A stretch of 38,836 bases of DNA, from the IMG/VR virus record IMGVR_UViG_3300010883_000115, positions 1 to 38,836 of that record; one strand, written 5' to 3'. Origin of the DNA: a virus. The notes below the pieces were generated by a model, which was given only the letters and a program-made list of their open reading frames with translations, ran no database searches and was not told the DNA's origin. Of this stretch, positions 33,518 through 38,836 are shown piece by piece (within the stretch, counting starts at the first letter, position 1; each line of letters starts with the position of its first letter). A program made the position numbers and the translations under genes.

Positions 33518-33839
33518 TATTGACTATTATCTTCAAAAGGCACCGCCTTATTTAAGGCCTGCACTTCAAGCTTATCTTACACCTTTACTAAAACAAAATG
33601 TCAGCACTATTGACAGTTACTTTCAAGATTATTTAAAAGGTGATTATGGTGTCGTTTTAACACGTATAATTTCAAATATGTCCATTGAAGATTCTTTAAA
33701 TGCAGGTATTAAATTAAATGAATCTTGGGAAGCAGCAAATAAACTTAACAAAACTCAGACTGAATTTAAACAAGAGTTGCTAGGTTCAATGTGGAACATA
33801 GCTTTAAACGCAGCATTATCCTCTATAAAGGTTATATAA
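33504..33839 (+). CDS. Hypothetical helical protein
   Basis: A 111-residue protein that overlaps the lipoprotein gene by 14 bases and has GAGGT upstream of ATG. It is mostly helical by pattern (PPYLRPALQAYLTPLLKQ, SMWNIALNAALSSIKVI), with a hydrophobic C-terminal helix that is too polar for a sure membrane span. No family was recognised. Its place between a lipoprotein and a sugar-enzyme-like gene at the end of the late operon suggests a lysis or host-surface role, but nothing in the sequence proves it. Confidence 0.55.
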   Translation: MTQINIDYYLQKAPPYLRPALQAYLTPLLKQNVSTIDSYFQDYLKGDYGVVLTRIISNMSIEDSLNAGIKLNESWEAANKLNKTQTEFKQELLGSMWNIALNAALSSIKVI

Positions 33840-33840
33840 A

Positions 33841-34593
33841 ATGGAAAAATTACCGCGTGGTATTAGACATAATAGTAAGTCAGGAACATTCTTTATTATT
33901 AGAAAGAATACAGATTTAGAAAAATACTTAAACGGTCGTGATGACTTATTTAAGAACCCAAATGAATTGCAGTGGCTACCTTGGAATAATAGTCTCCCTA
34001 TTAATAAGGATTCTTGTCAAGGTAAAACAGCTTTAATAATTGGTAAGGGGCCATCATTAGATTTAATCACTAAAGAGATGATTGACCCTAACATGGTGGT
34101 TATTGCTTGTAATGAGGCTATTAATATTGTAGAAATGCTTGATTTACCCAATCAGATCTTTTGGGCTTGTATAGATGTCGTTGTCCCTGCTTGTACTTTT
34201 GACGGGGATGTTCTAACTTCAATGTTTGTAAAACCTAAGTTTGAAGATACGAACCAATGCTACATTCATCCAAATACTAGCGGTTTGTCTCTTGTTGGTA
34301 GTTTTGCTGCTTCATGTGCTAAGTTATTAGGTATAAATAACATTGTATTAACGGCATTTGATGGAGCATTTGGAGGCAGCGTTAATGTTGCAGCTTCCCT
34401 AAATGTGCATAAAAAAAACCGTTCAAATGATAGCTACCGTAAGCACGGCGCTATCATAAAAACGGCATTAGTTGATACTAAATGGGAACATGTTAGCCTA
34501 GTAGAGAACCAAGACGTAACATTTTGCGATATACTTCAGCAGTCGCAAGACAATCTCCAATCGCTGTATGAGCAGACTGATTCTCAACATTAA
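33841..34593 (+). CDS. DUF115/sialyltransferase-like protein
   Basis: A 250-residue protein. After a ~60-residue lead it shows TALIIGKGPSLDLI and VVIACNEAINI, then later TSGLSLVGSFAASCAKLLG and NIVLTAFDGAFGG. This matches the order in DUF115 and CST-type sialyltransferase-like Rossmann proteins (G-x-GPSL, CN, SG, then G-x-D near the end). Such proteins transfer or handle sugars or nucleotide-linked groups. The substrate is unknown. It is the last rightward gene, starting one base after the previous stop. Its last ~100 bases overlap the end of a leftward exonuclease gene. Confidence 0.5.
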   Translation: MEKLPRGIRHNSKSGTFFIIRKNTDLEKYLNGRDDLFKNPNELQWLPWNNSLPINKDSCQGKTALIIGKGPSLDLITKEMIDPNMVVIACNEAINIVEMLDLPNQIFWACIDVVVPACTFDGDVLTSMFVKPKFEDTNQCYIHPNTSGLSLVGSFAASCAKLLGINNIVLTAFDGAFGGSVNVAASLNVHKKNRSNDSYRKHGAIIKTALVDTKWEHVSLVENQDVTFCDILQQSQDNLQSLYEQTDSQH

Positions 34594-35101
34594 GTTCCCT
34601 GCAACAATAAGCTAGAGATTGTTTAGAAAACGGTTGTTTTTCATTTCTAAAATAAGCTCTATCATTGAGATAGTGAGCAGCTATAACTGAGTCTCTGACA
34701 TGATAGTCAAACATTAAGTTATAGAGGTCATCACCCAACCACTTGGTTATAAAGGATTTATCAAATCCATAATTATGGCCAAGTGGTGCTATCTTTTTAC
34801 CTTTAGCAAGATTCAACGAATCGAACCATTCACAGAATCTATCAATAGCTTTCATAGAATCCATACCTCTATTAATAGCTTCAGGTAATGTTATTCTGTT
34901 TACTTTCAAGGCTTGACGTTGTGCATTCTCAGGACGATCAGGGCATATATAAATTTGCAACGGAGTTCCTGTTGGTTTTATATCAGCGTCCAATTCAACA
35001 GCACAAATTTCAATAATATCGTGTTCATCAGGGTTTAGTCCTGTTGTTTCTACATCAATCACACATAATGCGTGACTATTTAAATGAGGCATATCTGCCA
35101 T
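34493..35101 (-). CDS. DEDDh 3'-5' exonuclease, DnaQ-like
   Basis: A 202-residue protein from the ATG at 35101 (AAGG upstream). An open extension to 35251 runs into the methylase gene and is not coding. All exonuclease motifs are present: D16-x-E18 (VIDVETTGL), N110...D114 (HNYGFDKSFI) and H178-x4-D183 (HTAIGDCLATAEVY). The enzyme should remove nucleotides from 3' ends of DNA or RNA. It may act in replication, proofreading or host DNA breakdown. It is the last gene of the leftward operon. Its last 33 codons, including the third motif, lie opposite the end of the rightward gene at 33841-34593. No terminator is obvious there. Confidence 0.85.
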   Translation of the reverse strand: MADMPHLNSHALCVIDVETTGLNPDEHDIIEICAVELDADIKPTGTPLQIYICPDRPENAQRQALKVNRITLPEAINRGMDSMKAIDRFCEWFDSLNLAKGKKIAPLGHNYGFDKSFITKWLGDDLYNLMFDYHVRDSVIAAHYLNDRAYFRNEKQPFSKQSLAYCCRELNVENQSAHTAIGDCLATAEVYRKMLRLGSLLG

Positions 35102-35105
35102 ACTC

Positions 35106-35996
35106 TTACCTTTCTTTCTTGATCCACAATACTTCGTTAGCATTGTTTCGCAGTTCGGGTTTATCTTTACGATTTTCGGCATGAAAAGCCATAGGTTTAA
35201 CACTAACAATAACGTCCCAAGTGTGTCGCTCATCCCAGTCGAAGCTGTCATACAATGTATTTGGGTAGCCTGATACAGCTACAAATCCATCCATCGCAAA
35301 TACCTTGTTTAACATATCTTTATGATCTTGAGGCTTAATCTCATCTTTATATGTCCCAGTGTAAGCGTCCATGTAAGGTGGGTCAAGATAAAATATAGCA
35401 TCATGATTGTCAAAATCTTCAAGAATGTTTCGCCAGTCTTGGTTCTCGATTAAACAGTGCTTCATTCTAGCATGAATTTTATCAAACTCAAGAACGTGAC
35501 GATGGAACTTTTTAGTCAACTGATTGTCACCCTTAATAGAGCGACCAAAGTTACGCCCAAGAGATGAGAAAGAATAGGCTGTCATATAATACCAACGTGC
35601 TGCTCTTTCAACATCATCGTGAATGTTCTCATTCCATGTATCTCGACACCAGATAAATTCTTCCCTAGAATGTATTGTATCTTCTAAGCGATTAACTAGC
35701 TTCATTATCTTTTCAGAATCTTGAATACAACGGTAAAAAGCAACTACACCTGCGAATCGGTCATTGTAAACGTCTAACTTACTAGGGCGTCTTGCAATCA
35801 ATACTGCACCAGACCCACCAAAAGGTTCAATATAACTTTCCCGGTAAGGTAAGTGTGGTAATATGTTCTTCAAGCTCTTTGATTTCCCGCCAGGATAAGC
35901 AAAAGGTGCTCGTTGATATTCTTCACGCTTAGCTTTTATCATGGTGCTATCGTCTATTTCTTGAAAAGCCGCAAATAGGTCAAAGGGCTTTGTCAT
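35106..35996 (-). CDS. D12-class DNA adenine methyltransferase
   Basis: A 296-residue protein from the ATG at 35996, with AGGA 8 bases upstream. The longer frame to 36038 lacks a comparable site. It has FAYPGGKSKSLKNILPHLP near 32-50, the S-adenosylmethionine motif EPFGGSGA (57-64) and the catalytic DPPY (205-208), in the order of Dam-like enzymes. It would methylate N6 of adenine. The target site cannot be read from the sequence, and GATC is only the family's commonest target. Likely roles are evasion of host restriction or timing of replication. It lies between the primase-helicase and exonuclease genes with almost no gaps. Confidence 0.88.
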   Translation of the reverse strand: MTKPFDLFAAFQEIDDSTMIKAKREEYQRAPFAYPGGKSKSLKNILPHLPYRESYIEPFGGSGAVLIARRPSKLDVYNDRFAGVVAFYRCIQDSEKIMKLVNRLEDTIHSREEFIWCRDTWNENIHDDVERAARWYYMTAYSFSSLGRNFGRSIKGDNQLTKKFHRHVLEFDKIHARMKHCLIENQDWRNILEDFDNHDAIFYLDPPYMDAYTGTYKDEIKPQDHKDMLNKVFAMDGFVAVSGYPNTLYDSFDWDERHTWDVIVSVKPMAFHAENRKDKPELRNNANEVLWIKKER

Positions 35997-36055
35997 TTTT
36001 GTAATCCTTTCTATAGCTATCGTGACATAAAGTATCAAGCCTAGCTTCTTTAATT

Positions 36056-38722
36056 TTATTTAACAACACTTACCAACTTTCCTTGCTTCAAAACTAATTT
36101 AGGCTTTGTTGCCTCTATCTTCTGAAATGCTATGTTACCGTAAATCCATGTACCATCTCTTTGACGGCCTTTAGGAAACTTAGTAGGCATACGTTTACCA
36201 ATTACAATCTTACTCCAGTTTTGAGCTTCATCAGGATCAATCCAGTTATTGAATTCTCTAAAAAAGTCAGCAATAGTAATAATCTCACCCTGAATATAGT
36301 GGCAACATTCCTCTAAGAAACATTCAAGAGGTGAGGAATTAAGCTGTTGCATTTGTTCTTTATCCCCTGTAGTTATGACTGGTAGATTTAACCGATCACG
36401 ACTTTTAGGTATTTCAAGATGGATACAAGAAGCCATGAAGTCTGGTGCTTCTTTAATTAGTCTGGCTATCAATTCTCTTTTAGGGATAAGAATGTCAAGA
36501 TCCAACGAATCAACAAAGCATAAAGTAATCCTTGTATCACCACTAAATACTGGGCAGTAATCTATATCGTTAGCACACTGAATCCAATGAGTAGAATTAG
36601 GAACATGATAAGGAGTGTGATACATCTTACGGATATTTATCTGCCGTGACGTAACCCAGTCCTTAATTCGATTGTATGCTGTTTTACTCTGTGAGAGATT
36701 AGTTTCTTCAATAATACAAACGATAGCGTTTTCTAACTCTCCATTAAAGCCTGATTGAGACTCAATAGCATGGTCAGCACGAACATACCCTCTAGTAAGT
36801 AACAAGCTCATAGCTTCATGGAAGATACTCTTACCACTATTCTGAGGGCCGTACATAAATAGGTAGGGCAATGGTTCGAGTGGCTCTTGAAAGATTGCTG
36901 AAATCCAACACTTTAGATAGTCAGCCCCACAAACGATACTATTACTACTACACCAATTATCACCTTTAATAGCTTCATTTAAACCTTCACCACAGTGGTT
37001 AAGAATAAGTTCCCACGATGGGTACTTTAAGTTATCTAATTCTTCTGTAGGCTTATACATAAATTGCGCAGCATTACGATTCCATTTACGGTCCCCAGGG
37101 TATTGATCCTGAAAAGGTAAATTAACCAGTTCCCAACATTTAAGAACCGAGTTCCCTAGTAGACTCTCAGTATCTTTAGCATTGTAACCCATTGCTTTAA
37201 GAGTTAGCTTAATATGCTGTAATGGTTCTGTTCTCCATTGAGCATCAGTCTTAATTGTCCAACCATAATCATCACCAGTTGACGTTGTCAAATGACGTAT
37301 GAAATCATCTTGAGCAGCAGTCTCTGGTTCAGATATATCTTGGACCTGAGCATTGTAAATACGCTTCCAGTTACCTTTTTCAGTCAACCAACCCCGCATA
37401 TCATCAGCTTTGTCAGTATCCTCACGCTTGATTTTGACAATCAGTCTACCATCTTTATGGCGTTTCAATTCTGTCTTACGTTGTGTAGCCCAACTAGGTA
37501 GGTCAATATGTGCACCTAACGTGGCCATAGCTTTAGCAGCCATCTCAGCTTCATTAAAAACAAAGCCACCTTTCTCAAGCTCAACACCTGAGAATGTACG
37601 TGACGCAATAGTGAGGTCAGGTTGCTTATTAAAATAACAACGTGTCCAGCCTGACGTGTCTTGATCCCACGAATCAGCTTCTTGAGCACCACGTGAGAAT
37701 CGTCTAACAATCCACGAGCCTTTGCTTAATGGGAACATGAAGCAGTTTTGTTCATTAATATTCTTTGCATCTGTATTAGTCTTAAAGATGCCAGACATAT
37801 TTAAATCCTCAAAAGCTTTAGTAAGCCAATGAGTATGTGTAACAAGCATATGATGATCATTATCCCACCACCATAAAGCATTGTTCTCTTTAAGGTAGTT
37901 AATGAATTCACGATGCTTTGAATCTAACTTAACATTTGAGCGTTGACCTGTAAGTTCTTCAAATAAATCTTCTTCAGAGCTATTTATAACTTGAGGGAGA
38001 TTCTTTCGTCGAGTGTTTTTAATAACAGGAACATGATCTTTCCAGTTGGGAGGCGGTTCTAGTAGTTTTATACCTTGCTTGATTAATGTTAAACCGTCTG
38101 TCCCTTTCATCTTACGATGCCATACCCACATATTACCACCGCACGTATCCACCTTAGAGGTGAAGTCGAAACCTGATAATGCTGACATCTGACCTAGAAT
38201 TGCTCTAGCTAAAGCTGCATGTTCTGTATGGGTGGCTGTTGCTATGTCATCTAAGAACACATATAAATGAATACCGCCACCTGACGTACTCTTTCTAACT
38301 GTGATCCATTCAATCTGTTGAGCTTGATTTAGTACAGCATCCATTTCAGCTACAGTAAGTCCTACTGCATGTCCAACGATACCATCAAAATCGAAAGCAA
38401 CCCAGCGTGAGACTTTTGCTTCCCAGTCCCACCCTGACATTCCTACCCCTAATACATGATTTTCAAAATCAAACGACATACTTGATTCTTTGTCAAAAGT
38501 TGGGGTTGAATTAGCTCCCCAAGGGATTCTAAAAGGTTTCCATGTTTGATAGCCGTCTGTCCAACCATGCCATTGCTTACCTTTATAATCACCTTCTACT
38601 CTTGTGCCGCTATCCTGTGCGACATTTACCTGACACTCCATGCTTTCATTATATAGATTAGACAAATCCGAGACAGTCTCAGATTTTAGAAAATTTTGTA
38701 TTACTGTAATTTTAGATGCCAC
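36056..38722 (-). CDS. PrimPol-type primase fused to SF3 helicase
   Basis: About 888 residues from the GTG at 38722, which has GGAGT 7 bases upstream. A TTG at 38743 in the same frame lies within an inverted repeat and is less likely. The N-terminal archaeo-eukaryotic primase domain has AFDFDG (D111, D113) and STSGGGIHLYVF (about 147-155), the metal and nucleotide sites of the family. The C-terminal helicase has Walker A GPQNSGKS (625-632) and a Walker B region AIVCIIEETN (about 666-675), typical of D5/SF3-like phage helicases. It would unwind and prime phage DNA, and is the first gene of the leftward replication operon. Confidence 0.85.
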   Translation of the reverse strand: MASKITVIQNFLKSETVSDLSNLYNESMECQVNVAQDSGTRVEGDYKGKQWHGWTDGYQTWKPFRIPWGANSTPTFDKESSMSFDFENHVLGVGMSGWDWEAKVSRWVAFDFDGIVGHAVGLTVAEMDAVLNQAQQIEWITVRKSTSGGGIHLYVFLDDIATATHTEHAALARAILGQMSALSGFDFTSKVDTCGGNMWVWHRKMKGTDGLTLIKQGIKLLEPPPNWKDHVPVIKNTRRKNLPQVINSSEEDLFEELTGQRSNVKLDSKHREFINYLKENNALWWWDNDHHMLVTHTHWLTKAFEDLNMSGIFKTNTDAKNINEQNCFMFPLSKGSWIVRRFSRGAQEADSWDQDTSGWTRCYFNKQPDLTIASRTFSGVELEKGGFVFNEAEMAAKAMATLGAHIDLPSWATQRKTELKRHKDGRLIVKIKREDTDKADDMRGWLTEKGNWKRIYNAQVQDISEPETAAQDDFIRHLTTSTGDDYGWTIKTDAQWRTEPLQHIKLTLKAMGYNAKDTESLLGNSVLKCWELVNLPFQDQYPGDRKWNRNAAQFMYKPTEELDNLKYPSWELILNHCGEGLNEAIKGDNWCSSNSIVCGADYLKCWISAIFQEPLEPLPYLFMYGPQNSGKSIFHEAMSLLLTRGYVRADHAIESQSGFNGELENAIVCIIEETNLSQSKTAYNRIKDWVTSRQINIRKMYHTPYHVPNSTHWIQCANDIDYCPVFSGDTRITLCFVDSLDLDILIPKRELIARLIKEAPDFMASCIHLEIPKSRDRLNLPVITTGDKEQMQQLNSSPLECFLEECCHYIQGEIITIADFFREFNNWIDPDEAQNWSKIVIGKRMPTKFPKGRQRDGTWIYGNIAFQKIEATKPKLVLKQGKLVSVVK

Positions 38723-38734
38723 AAATCTTACTCC

Positions 38735-38774
38735 ATAAATCAAATCAAAATTGGGGTAAATTGATTTGATTTAT
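38735..38774 (-). promoter_or_regulatory. Perfect 14-bp inverted repeat before the primase gene
   Basis: ATAAATCAAATCAA (38735-38748) and its exact inverse (38761-38774) flank a 12-base spacer with TACCCC on the leftward strand. The inner end of the leader touches the GGAGT ribosome binding site. It could be an operator for a repressor or an RNA hairpin next to the site. A related palindrome TTGATTtAATCAA lies at 2666-2678 upstream of the ParB-fold gene. No clear -35/-10 pair was seen in the remaining 62 bases. Confidence 0.55.
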
Positions 38775-38836
38775 CGTAATACAAGATATAAACTACTACA
38801 ATTTACAAGTGACTATTTCCTAAGTATAGTGGCGCA

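Noticed and set aside
35101-35251. N-terminal extension of the exonuclease
   Set aside because: The extension lies within the methylase gene in another frame. The ATG at 35101 has a ribosome binding site and directly precedes the first motif.

Overview
The window reads as a tailed bacteriophage genome, or nearly all of one. It is AT-rich, gene-dense and shows a siphovirus order of late genes: small and large terminase, portal, connector, scaffold, P22-type coat, tail tube, frameshifted tail chaperone, a 1456-residue tape measure and tail-tip proteins. The GpA-type terminase, the T TTT TTA frameshift site and the TP901-type tape measure fit a lambda-like siphovirus of a Gram-negative host. The small lipoprotein also fits a Gram-negative host. 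A marine gammaproteobacterium is only a guess. No integrase, repressor or recognisable endolysin was found. The two ends share no visible direct repeat, but both look like regulatory DNA, so a circularly permuted or cut-open circle is possible.

Layout. (1) 105-759: two small rightward genes of unknown function. (2) 1101-3858: a leftward block with a ParB-fold protein (1247-2608), a YubB/Api92-like small protein (2775-3215) and a small unknown (3593-3820), ending in two tandem terminators. Each of these three genes is bracketed tightly by its own inverted repeat, and two long hairpins lie between them. (3) 3859-5335: about 1.5 kb without credible genes, full of palindromes, including eight copies of a 29-bp palindrome and two tandem-repeat arrays just upstream of the terminase genes. 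(4) 5360-34593: one long rightward late operon with many stop/start overlaps, from terminase through head, tail, a giant aromatic-rich protein, a probable lysis-related set, and two putative sugar-transfer enzymes. (5) 34493-38722: a leftward replication and modification operon with a PrimPol-helicase, a D12-class adenine methylase and a DEDDh exonuclease.

How it works together. The leftward genes probably replicate and modify the DNA. The long non-coding region is the likely site of control, DNA-protein assembly and packaging initiation. The rightward operon builds the virion. Unusual items are a metallophosphoesterase-lectin fusion and a lectin-like protein with a base-composition island between portal and connector, and an H-type pseudoknot just before the scaffold gene.

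The most notable structure is the set of ORF-bracketing inverted repeats. In the two best pairs every mismatch within the repeat becomes a G-U wobble in RNA of the coding strand. This suggests each ORF is closed off by its own RNA helix in the leftward transcript. I know of no described phage system with this layout, but that is from memory and not from a search.
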